DNA of 49,857 bases from Burkholderia aenigmatica (GTDB taxonomy: Bacteria > Pseudomonadota > Gammaproteobacteria > Burkholderiales > Burkholderiaceae): the NCBI RefSeq assembly GCF_902499175.1, contig NZ_CABVQC010000069.1, positions 1-49,857 of the forward strand. The letters are read 5' to 3'. The notes beneath the pieces are model-generated. The model had not been told where the DNA came from, made no database searches, and worked only from the letters and a program-made list of their open reading frames with translations. Every line of letters begins with the position of its first letter. The first letter of the stretch is position 1. The position numbers and the translations under genes are program-made. Shown here in pieces: positions 33,050 through 41,990 of this stretch.

Positions 33050-34141
33050 ATGGCACCTTATCTGAGCGTAGAACGCATCGAGAAGCGGTACAACGACACG
33101 CAGGTCCTGACCGACATCAACCTGAGCGTGATGAAGGGCGAAATGATCTGCTTCCTGGGGCCGTCCGGCTGCGGGAAAACCACGCTGCTGCGGATCATCG
33201 CGGGGCTCGAGACGCAGAACGCCGGCCACATCATGCAGGACGGCCGCGATATCTCGCGGCTGCCGCCGCAACTGCGCGACTACGGCATCGTGTTCCAGTC
33301 GTACGCGCTGTTCCCGAACCTCACGGTGTACGACAACGTCGCGTACGGGCTCGTGAACCGGAAGATGAAGCGCGACGCGATCCACGAGCGCGTGCACACG
33401 CTGCTCGCGCTGGTCGGCCTGCCCGACAGCCATCGCAAGCATCCGGGCCAGCTGTCCGGCGGCCAGCAGCAGCGCATCGCATTGGCGCGCGCGCTCGCCA
33501 CCTCCCCCGGCCTGCTGCTGCTCGACGAGCCGCTGTCGGCACTCGACGCACGGGTGCGCGTGCGGCTGCGCCAGGAAATCCGCGCACTGCAACAGCGGCT
33601 CGGCGTGACGACGATCATGGTCACGCACGACCAGGAAGAAGCGCTGTCGATGGCCGATCGCATCGTCGTGATGAACCATGGCGTGATCGAACAGATCGGC
33701 ACGCCGCTCGAAATCTACCGGCAGCCCGCGTCGCCGTTCGTCGCGGACTTCATCGGCCGCGTCAACACGATTCCCGCCGAAGTCGCGCAGGACGGCACGC
33801 TGCGCGCGGGCGCGGTCGGCCTCGACTGCCGCCATGGCACGGCCCGCCCCGCGCAGGGCGCGGCGGTGTCGGTGTACGTGCGGCCTGAAGACCTGCGCAT
33901 CTGCGTGCCGGGCCAAACGGCCGACAACGTGCTGGCCGGCCGCGTCGAGAAGCTCGAATTCCTCGGTGCGTTCTGCCGCGTGAGCTTCCGGATCGACGGG
34001 CTCGACGGCCAGGAGATCGTCGCCGACCTGTCGTATCACGACGTCGACCGCACCGGCGTGCAGGCCGGCGCGCGTATCGACCTCGCGCTCGATCGCGACC
34101 ATGTCCGCGTGTTCCCGAGCGCGAAGGAGCGACTGCAATGA
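33050..34141 (+). CDS. phnT: 2-aminoethylphosphonate ABC transporter, ATP-binding protein
   Basis: This 363-residue ATPase has Walker A (GPSGCGKTT, near residue 40), signature LSGGQQQR, Walker B (LLLLDEPLSALDA) and a C-terminal TOBE-like domain (about 270-355), typical of the PotA/FbpC/PhnT group. The ATG at 33050 has GGAGG five bases upstream; an ATG at 33038 overlaps that site and is less likely. It overlaps the permease start by ATGA. Confidence 0.93.
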   Translation: MAPYLSVERIEKRYNDTQVLTDINLSVMKGEMICFLGPSGCGKTTLLRIIAGLETQNAGHIMQDGRDISRLPPQLRDYGIVFQSYALFPNLTVYDNVAYGLVNRKMKRDAIHERVHTLLALVGLPDSHRKHPGQLSGGQQQRIALARALATSPGLLLLDEPLSALDARVRVRLRQEIRALQQRLGVTTIMVTHDQEEALSMADRIVVMNHGVIEQIGTPLEIYRQPASPFVADFIGRVNTIPAEVAQDGTLRAGAVGLDCRHGTARPAQGAAVSVYVRPEDLRICVPGQTADNVLAGRVEKLEFLGAFCRVSFRIDGLDGQEIVADLSYHDVDRTGVQAGARIDLALDRDHVRVFPSAKERLQ

Positions 34142-35865
34142 GCACCGTCCTGACCGAGCGCCGCCGCGGCGCCTCCGCCCCCGCCGACGTGCGGCAGATC
34201 ACGCACTGGCACGACCGCATCGCGCAGCTCGCGCTCGTCGCGATGGCCGCGCTGATGTCGATGTTCCTGCTGCTGCCGCTCGCGCTCGTCGTGCAGAAAT
34301 GCTTTGTCGATGCGGACGGGCGATTCGTCGGCGCGCACAACTTCATCGAGTATCTCGAGGACAGCGGCGTGCTGCGCTCGATGCTGCATTCGCTGACGGT
34401 CGGCGCGCTCGTCACGTCGATCGTCGTGCCGATGGCGTTCACGTTCGCGTATGCGCTGACCCGCTCGTGCATGCCGTTCAAGAACGCCGCGCGTACCGTC
34501 GCGCTGCTGCCGCTGCTCGCGCCGACGCTGTTGTCCGCGGTGTCGTTCATCTACTGGTTCGGCAACGCGGGGCTGCTGAAGCCGCTGCTGCACGGCCATT
34601 CGATCTACGGGTTGCCGGGCATCGTGCTGAGCATGGTGTACGCGTCGTTCCCGCACGTGCTGATGATCCTCGTCACCGCGCTGTCGCTTGCCGACGGCCG
34701 GCTCTACGAGGCCGCCGACGCGATGGGCACGAGCCGCACGCGCAAGTTCTTCACGATCACGCTGCCCGGCGCGAAGTACGGGCTGATCAGCGCGACGATG
34801 GTGGCGTTCACGATGTGCATCAACGACTTCGGCGTGCCGGTGGTGATCGGCGGTTCGTACAACGTACTGTCGACCGACATCTACAAGCTGATCATCGGCC
34901 TGCAGGACTTCAACCGCAGCGCGGTCGTGAGCCTGATGCTGCTGTGCCCCGCCCTCGTCGCGTTCGGCGTCGACTTCTTCATCCGCCGCCGCCAGCAGTC
35001 GCAGCTCGGCGCACGCTCGACGCCGTATCAGCCGAAGCCGTCGCGCGGCTTCGACGCCGCGATGCTCGCGTACTGCGGCCTCGTGTGCGCGTTCTTCATC
35101 GCGGTGGTCGGCATCTCGGTGTTCGCGTCGTTCGTGAAGTTCTGGCCGTACCAGATGAGTCTCGGGCTGCAGCACTACAAGATGGGGCTGATCGGCGCGG
35201 GCATCTTCGACGCGTACAAGAACAGCCTGCGGATGGCCGCGACGGTGGCGCTCGGCGGCACGATCGTCGTGTTCGGCGGCGCATACCTGATCGAGAAGAC
35301 GCGCGGCGCACGCTGGCTGCGCGGCTTCATCGCCCTGTGCGCGATCCTGCCGATGGGCGTGCCGGGGCTCGTGCTCGGCATCAGCTACATCTTCCTGTTC
35401 AACGCGCCCGGCAATCCGCTGAACGGGCTGTACGGGTCGTTGTGGCTGCTCGCGATCGTCACGGTGGTGCACTACTACGCGTCGAGCCACCTGACCGCCG
35501 TCACCGCGCTCCGGCAGATCGACAGCGAGTTCGAGGCCGTGTCCGCATCGCTGAAGGTGCCGTTCTACAAGACCTTCCTGCGCGTGACCGTGCCCGTGTG
35601 CCTGCCCGCGATCCTGCTGATCGCGCGCTACCTGTTCGTCAACGGGATGACCACGGTCTCGGCCGTCGCGTTCCTCTACTCGCCCGACACGCAGCCCGCG
35701 TCGGTCGCGATCCTGAACCTCGACGACGCGGGCCAGATGGGCCCGGCCGCCGCGATGGCCACGCTCGTGCTCGCGACGTCGTCGTTCGCGTGCGTGCTGT
35801 TCGCGTGCATCTCGCATCGACTGTTGCGCCGTACGCAGGCCTGGCGCAACCCGCATCGCCACTGA
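34138..35865 (+). CDS. phnU: 2-aminoethylphosphonate ABC transporter, fused double permease
   Basis: This 575-residue protein has about 12 membrane segments in two binding-protein-dependent permease units, about residues 30-300 and 325-570. An EAA-type loop is present in each: YEAADAMGTSRTRKFFTITLP in the first, cut here to its core, and FEAVSASLKVPFYKTF in the second. The fusion replaces the separate PhnU and PhnV proteins of Salmonella, so the symbol is loose. It forms the channel of the PhnS-PhnT importer and is translationally coupled to phnT. Confidence 0.92.
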   Translation: MSTVLTERRRGASAPADVRQITHWHDRIAQLALVAMAALMSMFLLLPLALVVQKCFVDADGRFVGAHNFIEYLEDSGVLRSMLHSLTVGALVTSIVVPMAFTFAYALTRSCMPFKNAARTVALLPLLAPTLLSAVSFIYWFGNAGLLKPLLHGHSIYGLPGIVLSMVYASFPHVLMILVTALSLADGRLYEAADAMGTSRTRKFFTITLPGAKYGLISATMVAFTMCINDFGVPVVIGGSYNVLSTDIYKLIIGLQDFNRSAVVSLMLLCPALVAFGVDFFIRRRQQSQLGARSTPYQPKPSRGFDAAMLAYCGLVCAFFIAVVGISVFASFVKFWPYQMSLGLQHYKMGLIGAGIFDAYKNSLRMAATVALGGTIVVFGGAYLIEKTRGARWLRGFIALCAILPMGVPGLVLGISYIFLFNAPGNPLNGLYGSLWLLAIVTVVHYYASSHLTAVTALRQIDSEFEAVSASLKVPFYKTFLRVTVPVCLPAILLIARYLFVNGMTTVSAVAFLYSPDTQPASVAILNLDDAGQMGPAAAMATLVLATSSFACVLFACISHRLLRRTQAWRNPHRH

Positions 35866-35913
35866 TTTTTTAACCGCATTCACGTGACGTCCCGACTTCA
35901 TCAAGGAGACACC

Positions 35914-37044
35914 ATGACGCTCGCCGCCCAGCCCATCCTGCTCACCCCAGGCCCCCTGACGACCTCCGACACCACGCGCGACGCGATGCTGCGCGACTGG
36001 GGATCGTGGGACAGCGACTTCAACGCGATCACCGCGCGGCTGCGCGAACGCCTGCTGCAGATCGTGCACGGCGAAGGCACGCACGAATGCGTGCCGCTGC
36101 AAGGCAGTGGCACGTTCTCGGTCGAAGCGGCCATCGGCACGCTCGTGCCGCGCGACGGCCACGTGCTCGTGCCGAACAACGGCGCGTACTGCCAGCGCAT
36201 CGCGAGGATCTGCCGTGTGCTCGGCCGCAAGCTGACGACGATCGACTACAGCGAGGATCGCCGCGTCGATCCGGCCGACGTCGAGCGCGCGCTCGTCGCC
36301 GATCCGACCATCACGCACGTCGCACTCGTGCACTGCGAAACGGGCGCCGGTGTACTGAACCCGTTGCACGACATCGCGCAGGTCGTCGCGAAGCACGGCC
36401 GCGCACTGATCGTCGATGCGATGAGCTCGTTCGGCGCGATCGACATCGACGCGCGCACGACGCCGTTCGACGCGGTGATCGCGGCATCCGGCAAATGCCT
36501 CGAAGGCGTGCCGGGGCTCGGTTTCGTGATCGCGAAGCGCAGCGCGCTCGAACGCTGCGAAGGCAACAGCCACTCGCTCGCGATGGACCTGTACGACCAG
36601 TGGGTCTACATGCAGCGCACAACGCAGTGGCGCTTCACGCCGCCGACGCACGTAGTCGCGGCGCTCGACGCAGCCGTCGGGCAATACGTTGACGAAGGCG
36701 GGCTCGCCGCGCGCGGCGGCCGCTACCAGCGCAACTATCGCGCGCTGATCGACGGGATGCTCGCGCTCGGCTTCCGGCCGTTCCTCGATCCGGCGATCCA
36801 GGCACCGATCATCGTCACGTTCCATGCGCCGGACGATCCGAACTACGACTTCAAGCGCTTCTATCAGGAGGTCAAGAAGCGCGGCTACATCCTGTATCCG
36901 GGCAAGCTGACCGAGGTCGAGACGTTCCGGGTCGGCTGCATCGGCCACTTCGGCGAAGCCGGCATCCCGGGCGCCGTCGCCGCGATCGCCGACACGCTGC
37001 GCGCGATGGGCGTGCGCCGCGTGTCGGCCGAAGCGGCCGCCTGA
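35914..37044 (+). CDS. phnW: 2-aminoethylphosphonate:pyruvate transaminase
   Basis: This 376-residue PLP enzyme transfers the AEP amino group to pyruvate, giving phosphonoacetaldehyde and alanine. The PLP lysine is Lys194 in ASGKCLEGVPG, preceded by the cofactor Asp in IVDAMSSFG. The TPGPLTTS N terminus is diagnostic for this aminotransferase class V group. AAGGAG lies five bases before the ATG at 35914; the frame upstream to 35884 is not used. The product feeds PhnY and PhnA, and no PhnX phosphonatase gene is seen here. Confidence 0.95.
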   Translation: MTLAAQPILLTPGPLTTSDTTRDAMLRDWGSWDSDFNAITARLRERLLQIVHGEGTHECVPLQGSGTFSVEAAIGTLVPRDGHVLVPNNGAYCQRIARICRVLGRKLTTIDYSEDRRVDPADVERALVADPTITHVALVHCETGAGVLNPLHDIAQVVAKHGRALIVDAMSSFGAIDIDARTTPFDAVIAASGKCLEGVPGLGFVIAKRSALERCEGNSHSLAMDLYDQWVYMQRTTQWRFTPPTHVVAALDAAVGQYVDEGGLAARGGRYQRNYRALIDGMLALGFRPFLDPAIQAPIIVTFHAPDDPNYDFKRFYQEVKKRGYILYPGKLTEVETFRVGCIGHFGEAGIPGAVAAIADTLRAMGVRRVSAEAAA

Positions 37045-37154
37045 CGTGACGCAGGACGACGTGACGTGATGGTCCCCGCCGCGTGCACGTTCGCACGCGG
37101 CGGCCAGTTGTTTCGGGCCGTGCGCGGCACGGCCCCTTTTCGAAGAACCCTCCG

Positions 37155-38543
37155 ATGCGCCCCTTCTGGATCGAACAAGCGCTGTTCAACGACGGCGATC
37201 TCGCCCCCGCGCTGCAAGGCGCGACGCAGGCCGACGTGTGCATCGTCGGCGGCGGCTTCACCGGGCTCTGGACCGCGATCCAGGCCAAGCAGCAGAACCC
37301 CGCGCTCGACATCGCGATCGTCGAGGCCGACCTGTGCGGCGCCGGCGCGAGCGGTCGCAACGGCGGCTGCCTGCTCACGTGGTCCGCGAAATTCCTGACG
37401 CTGCGGCGCCTGTTCGGCGAAGCCGAGGCGATCCGGCTCGTGAAGGCATCCGAAGCGGCCGTACAGCACATCGCCGATTTCTGCCGCGCGCACGACATCG
37501 ATGCCGAGCTGCGGCTCGACGGCACGCTGTACACCGCGACGTCGCGCGCGCAGGTCGGCACGCTCGCGCCGGTGCTCGACGCGCTCGCCGCGTGCGGCAT
37601 TCACAGCTACGAGCCGCTGCCGCCCGCCGAAGTCGCGCGCCGCTCGGGTTCCGCACGCAATCTCGACGGCGTCTACTCGCCGATCGCCGCGACCGTGCAT
37701 CCCGGCAAGCTCGTGCGCGGGCTGCGCCGCGTCGCGCTCGCGATGGGCATCCGGATCTACGAACGCACACCGATGCTCGACTTCACGCCCGGGCAACCGG
37801 CCGTTGTTCGCACGCCGTCCGGCAGCGTGAGCGCGGGCAAGCTCGTGTTCGCGATCAACGCGTGGATGGCGAGCCGCTTCCCGCAGTTCGAGCGCACGAT
37901 CGCGGTCGTGTCGAGCGACATGGTCATCACCGAGAAATGCCCCGAGCTGCTGGAGCAGACCGGGCTCGTGGACGGCGTGTCGGTGCTCGATTCGCGGATC
38001 TTCGTCTACTACTACCGCACCACCGCCGACGGGCGGCTGATGCTCGGCAAGGGCGGCAACACGTTCTCGTGGCGCAGCCGTATCGCACCCGTGTTCGACC
38101 GGCGCTCGCCGTACGAGGCGCAACTCACGCAAAGCCTGCGCGAATTCTTTCCGTCGCTCGCTGGCGTGCCAGTCACGGCAAGCTGGAACGGGCCGTCGGA
38201 TCGATCCGTCACCGGCTTCCCGTTCTTCGGCCGCCTCGACGATGCGCCGAACGTGTTCTACGGCTTCGGCTACTCGGGTAACGGCGTGGGGCCGACCTAC
38301 ATGGGCGGGCAGATCCTGTCGTCGCTCGTGCTCGGCCTCGACAACGCGTGGACGCGCAGCCCGATCGTGCGCGGCCCGCTTGGGGCGTTCCCGCCGGAAC
38401 CGATCCGCTATGTCGGCGCGCACGTCGTGCGCAATGCGATCCGCCGCAAGGAGCGCGCGGAGGACGAGAGCCGGCCGCCGGCGGCTGTCGACACGTGGCT
38501 CGCGAAATTCGCGAGCGCGGCGGGGAAAGCCGACAAGGCGTGA
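37155..38543 (+). CDS. FAD-dependent amine oxidoreductase of phosphonate clusters
   Basis: This 462-residue DAO-type flavoprotein has the dinucleotide motif VGGGFTGLWT near residue 31 and a long substrate domain. It belongs to the group annotated as putative aminophosphonate oxidoreductase. Related phosphonate-cluster flavoenzymes have been shown to oxidise AEP or N-methyl-AEP to phosphonoacetaldehyde; applying that here is inference. The family start MRPFWIEQAL begins at the ATG at 37155, 110 bases after phnW. It gives a route that avoids the transaminase. It is the last gene of the phnS transcript, which ends at a strong hairpin. Confidence 0.88.
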   Translation: MRPFWIEQALFNDGDLAPALQGATQADVCIVGGGFTGLWTAIQAKQQNPALDIAIVEADLCGAGASGRNGGCLLTWSAKFLTLRRLFGEAEAIRLVKASEAAVQHIADFCRAHDIDAELRLDGTLYTATSRAQVGTLAPVLDALAACGIHSYEPLPPAEVARRSGSARNLDGVYSPIAATVHPGKLVRGLRRVALAMGIRIYERTPMLDFTPGQPAVVRTPSGSVSAGKLVFAINAWMASRFPQFERTIAVVSSDMVITEKCPELLEQTGLVDGVSVLDSRIFVYYYRTTADGRLMLGKGGNTFSWRSRIAPVFDRRSPYEAQLTQSLREFFPSLAGVPVTASWNGPSDRSVTGFPFFGRLDDAPNVFYGFGYSGNGVGPTYMGGQILSSLVLGLDNAWTRSPIVRGPLGAFPPEPIRYVGAHVVRNAIRRKERAEDESRPPAAVDTWLAKFASAAGKADKA

Positions 38544-38587
38544 CGATGCGTCGACCTGCAGGACCCGCATGACCTGAAGACGCAATG

Positions 38588-38620
38588 AAAAAGGGACGCT
38601 GCGAAGCGTCCCTTTGCTTT
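38588..38620. terminator. Terminator between the FAD oxidoreductase and GntR genes
   Basis: The arms AAAGGGACGCT (38590-38600) and AGCGTCCCTTT (38605-38615) pair perfectly with a GCGA loop, and T-rich sequence follows. A-rich bases on the left make it usable from both sides between these convergent genes. Confidence 0.88.
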
Positions 38621-38653
38621 TGCGCGGCAACCCGTGCGGGCGTCGCCGGGCGC

Positions 38654-39382
38654 TTACGCGCGCACGGTCTTCTCCCGCGCCGCCTTGCCCGTCGCGGGCA
38701 GCCCCTGCTCGTGCGTGCGGCGCATGCGCGCGAGACCGTGCGTGACGTGCTCGCGCACGAGTGCCACCGCCTGCTGCTCGTCGCCGCCCGCGAGCGCCTG
38801 GACGATCTTGTCGTGCTCGGCGGCGGACACGGCGATCGCATCCTCCTCGGCCTCGATCGCGGCCTGGCGCAGCAGGCCGAGCTGGCGCACGAGCCGGCGG
38901 TAGGTATCGGTGAGGTGCGTATTGCCGACGCCGACGACCATCGCGTCGTGGAACTGCACGTTCAGCTCGGTATAGCGCGTGACGTCGTGCGTCTTCGCGG
39001 CGTCCTTCATCGACTGGATGATGCCCTTCAGCACCTTCAGCGTGTCGGGCGAGATGCGCTTGGCGAGCGCGCGCGCGACCGATTCGTCGAGCATCGCGCG
39101 CACTTCGTAGATCTCCTCGGCCTCGCGCAGCGGCACGACGCGCACCGTCACGCCGCGGTTCTTCTCGTTACGCAGCAGGCCGGCCTGTTCGAGCGCGCGG
39201 AACGCTTCGCGCACGGGGCCGCGCGACACGTTCAGCTTGGTCGCGATCTCGACTTCGTTGAGCTTCTCGCCCGGCGCGTATTCGCCGGAGACGATCGCGC
39301 GCTCGAGCATGTCCTGGACGATCATCGCGAGCGACTGGCTTTGCAGGAGTTCGATGGCGCTGAGCGCGTTCGGGGCTGTCAT
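38654..39382 (-). CDS. phnR: GntR/FCD family regulator of phosphonate utilisation
   Basis: This 242-residue regulator has a winged HTH (residues about 20-85, NVSRGPVREAFRALEQAGL) and an FCD ligand-binding domain (about 95-220) with the metal/ligand His and Asp residues of the FadR group. It is convergent with the phn operon. The promoter of its own gene and the phnA promoter share TGTTGACAAT, so autoregulation plus control of the phnA/phnS region is likely. The symbol follows the Burkholderia phosphonate-associated GntR group and is tentative. Confidence 0.88.
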   Translation of the reverse strand: MTAPNALSAIELLQSQSLAMIVQDMLERAIVSGEYAPGEKLNEVEIATKLNVSRGPVREAFRALEQAGLLRNEKNRGVTVRVVPLREAEEIYEVRAMLDESVARALAKRISPDTLKVLKGIIQSMKDAAKTHDVTRYTELNVQFHDAMVVGVGNTHLTDTYRRLVRQLGLLRQAAIEAEEDAIAVSAAEHDKIVQALAGGDEQQAVALVREHVTHGLARMRRTHEQGLPATGKAAREKTVRA

Positions 39383-39442
39383 GGTCGGGCAGGCAGCAAG
39401 GCTGCGGTAGAAATCGAGGGCGCCATATCGGCGAATGATCCT

Positions 39443-39471
39443 TATATACCCTCAGCCCGGCACATTGTCAA
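39443..39471 (-). promoter_or_regulatory. Promoter of the GntR regulator gene
   Basis: On the minus strand TTGACA (39471-39466), 17 bases and TATATA (39448-39443) form a near-consensus promoter about 60 bases before the ATG. The -35 is embedded in TGTTGACAAT, as at phnA. Confidence 0.8.
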
Positions 39472-39588
39472 CAGTTTTCAGTTTCCAAAAGCCAATCCCG
39501 CCTGCCGGGATGCAACCGAAACGCACCCGGCAGGCGGCAGTCGCGCGACGGGCCGACCTCGCCCGTATCGCGCGACGCGTGCCGGCCG

Positions 39589-41763
39589 TCAGGCCGTCGT
39601 GTGCTTCACCGGCCCCGGATCGCTGTGGCTCGACCGGCCCGTCTCGACGTGGCCCGCGAAGCGGCGCACGACCTTGTCGTCGCCGCCGCGCAGCGTCGTC
39701 GCGGTGATCGTCAGATCGTACCAGCCGTGGCTCGACGACAGCTCGAAGTGATCCTCGACGCGCTCGCCCGGCTCCAGCGTGTAGGTGCGCGCATGCGCAT
39801 GGCTGTACGCGTTGTCGACCGTCACGCGGCACGTCGCGCGCCCGCTGTTGCGCAGTTGCAGATACACGTGGCGGTTGCGCACGTCGTAGCCGATCCGCGC
39901 TTCGGGGTTCGCGTGGCGGCCGTCCGCCGCGAGCCGCGTGTTGCCCTGGAACTCGCACAGATAACCGTTCGGGCCGTATGCCGCGAGATGGTAATCGCCG
40001 CGCGCGGCCGACGTGTTCCACGTATCGACGAAGCGGTCATGCGCGGACACCGCGTAGCGACGCGGCGGCGTCGTCGGGTTGCGGCGGTCGTACACGTAGA
40101 ACGCCGCGCCTGCGTCACCGGTGTTCGCGAAGTCGAGCGACACGCTGTCGTCGTGCGCGCTCACCCGGCTGTGCACGAACAGCTCGTACGGCAGCGCGCG
40201 TGCCGGCCGCGTGCCGGGCTCTTGCGCCGGCATCGACTGCTGCGCGGGCACCTGGTACGCCTGGCCGGCCGTCGCGATGTGCTGCGGCACCGTGAAGCTC
40301 ACCGTGCGCGTATCGGGGCGTGCGGAGAAGTCGAACGCCGACGTGAGGTCGCCGCAGATCGAGCGGCGCCATGCGCTGATGTTCGGCTCCTTCACGCCGA
40401 AGCGCGCTTCGAGGAAACGCAGCACCGACGTATGGTCGAACGTCTCCGAGCAGACCCAGCCGCCCTTCGTCCACGGCGAGATGATGATCAGCGGCACGCG
40501 CGGCCCGAGGCCGATCGGCTGGATGCCGCCCGGGTCGGCGCCCGGCACGAGCGGGCTCATTTCGCCCGGGTACTTGTTCAGGTCGAGCAGCTCGTCGCCG
40601 AGATTCGACAGCAGGTTCGACGACACGATGCCCTGGCCGCCCACGCCGCTCGTCACCGGCGGCACCGGCGGCACGACGTGGTCGAACAGCCCGTCGTTCT
40701 CGTCGTAGTTGAGGATGAACACCGTCTTCGCCCACACCTCCGGGTTCGACGTGAGCGCCTCGAGCACCATGTTGATGTAGAACGCGCCGTCGGTCGGCGA
40801 TGCCTGCGGGTGCTCGCTGTACTTGTACGGTGACACGATCCACGACACCTGCGGCAGCCGGTTCGCCTGCACGTCGGCCTTCAGCTCGGCGAGCGTGTGG
40901 TCCGACGCGCCCTTGTCGACCAGCGGGCCGCTCGCGCCTTCCTTCACCTGGAAGCGCTTGAAGAACATCAGCGAATTGTCGGTGTAGTTGTCGGTCGGGT
41001 CGCCCGGGATGCCCGTGCCGCCCTGATACACCTTCCAGCTGATCTTTGCGTTCTCGAGGCGTTCCGCGTAGGTGGTCCACGTGTAGCCGTTCACGTCGTC
41101 GCGCTCGCCAATGCCCGGGCCGTTCGGCGGGTTGCCGTAGATGTTGCGCGGGTCGACCGTGCCGGTCCACAGGTAGATGCGGTTCGGCGCGGTGTCGGCG
41201 TGTGCGGAACAGAAGTACGAATCGCAGATCGTAAACGCGTCGGCCAATGCGTAGTGGTACGTGAGATCCTGGCGCTTCAGGTAGCCCATCGTCAGCACGT
41301 CCTGCTTCTGGTTCACCCACTGGTCCCACTGGCCGTTGTTCCAGGACAGGTGGCCGCTGCTCCAGCCGTGGTTGGTGCCCGGCTGGAATTCGGTCGTCTG
41401 CTTCGGATCGAGGTAGAACGGCAGCACGTACGGCGCCGACGGATCGAGGCCGCGCGAATGGTAGTTCTTCGTGAACACCGACGCCGGCGGCTGCTGCCAC
41501 ACCGGTGCGCCGCTCGGCAGCAGGTGCGGGCGCGGGTCGTTGAAGCCGCGCACGCCGCGCAGCCCGCCGAAGTAATGGTCGAACGAACGGTTTTCCTGCA
41601 TGAAGATCACGACGTGTTCGACGTCGCGGATCGTGCCCGTGCGATAGGCGGCCGGCATCGCCAGCGCATTGCGGATCGCGGGCGGGAAGCCCGCGTAGGC
41701 GGCCATCGCGCCGGCCGACTGCGCGGCGAGGCGCAGGAAATCGCGTCGATTGTTCGAGGACAT
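39589..41763 (-). CDS. plcN: Tat-exported phosphocholine-specific phospholipase C
   Basis: This 724-residue acid phosphatase-superfamily phospholipase C starts with a twin-arginine signal (NNRRDFLRLAA, residues 4-14). The catalytic domain (about 40-480) carries FMQENRSFDHYFGGLRG with the metal/nucleophile region, followed by two C-terminal DUF756-type domains (about 520-720). Such enzymes hydrolyse phosphatidylcholine or sphingomyelin outside the cell. The ATG at 41763 begins the Tat signal; the longer frame upstream is discarded. It sits between the two phosphonate regulators, so it might release phosphonate head groups. This is inference. Confidence 0.93.
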   Translation of the reverse strand: MSSNNRRDFLRLAAQSAGAMAAYAGFPPAIRNALAMPAAYRTGTIRDVEHVVIFMQENRSFDHYFGGLRGVRGFNDPRPHLLPSGAPVWQQPPASVFTKNYHSRGLDPSAPYVLPFYLDPKQTTEFQPGTNHGWSSGHLSWNNGQWDQWVNQKQDVLTMGYLKRQDLTYHYALADAFTICDSYFCSAHADTAPNRIYLWTGTVDPRNIYGNPPNGPGIGERDDVNGYTWTTYAERLENAKISWKVYQGGTGIPGDPTDNYTDNSLMFFKRFQVKEGASGPLVDKGASDHTLAELKADVQANRLPQVSWIVSPYKYSEHPQASPTDGAFYINMVLEALTSNPEVWAKTVFILNYDENDGLFDHVVPPVPPVTSGVGGQGIVSSNLLSNLGDELLDLNKYPGEMSPLVPGADPGGIQPIGLGPRVPLIIISPWTKGGWVCSETFDHTSVLRFLEARFGVKEPNISAWRRSICGDLTSAFDFSARPDTRTVSFTVPQHIATAGQAYQVPAQQSMPAQEPGTRPARALPYELFVHSRVSAHDDSVSLDFANTGDAGAAFYVYDRRNPTTPPRRYAVSAHDRFVDTWNTSAARGDYHLAAYGPNGYLCEFQGNTRLAADGRHANPEARIGYDVRNRHVYLQLRNSGRATCRVTVDNAYSHAHARTYTLEPGERVEDHFELSSSHGWYDLTITATTLRGGDDKVVRRFAGHVETGRSSHSDPGPVKHTTA

Positions 41764-41865
41764 GAAGAGAACCCTGTTGTCGGTAGGAGTGGGGGCGCCA
41801 GTCGAGCGGGGCCGGCGGTTTGCGTCGCCGCTATTACCCCGCATCGGCATGTCCCGGCCGTGACC

Positions 41866-41892
41866 GGTTACCGCAGGTTTCTTTGGGTTACC
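41866..41892. promoter_or_regulatory. Two direct GGTTACC sites, 20-bp pitch
   Basis: GGTTACC occurs at 41866-41872 and 41886-41892, exactly 20 bases apart, in the 227-base gap between plcN and the LysR gene. The second copy is part of GGGTTACCC. Two sites two helical turns apart suit a dimeric or tetrameric regulator such as the neighbouring LysR protein. Confidence 0.5.
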
Positions 41893-41990
41893 CACAAGAA
41901 TTTTTTCGAAGTGGCACACGACGCGCCTTTCATCCCGCCGACATACGCATGCGCTACGCTGACGCGCGATACAGAGGGGGAAGCCGAGTC

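Noticed and set aside
34036..36948. Minus-strand frame of 970 codons
   Set aside because: It is antisense to the permease and phnW. It is extremely Arg/His/Asp/Glu-rich, has no domains and overlaps confirmed genes.
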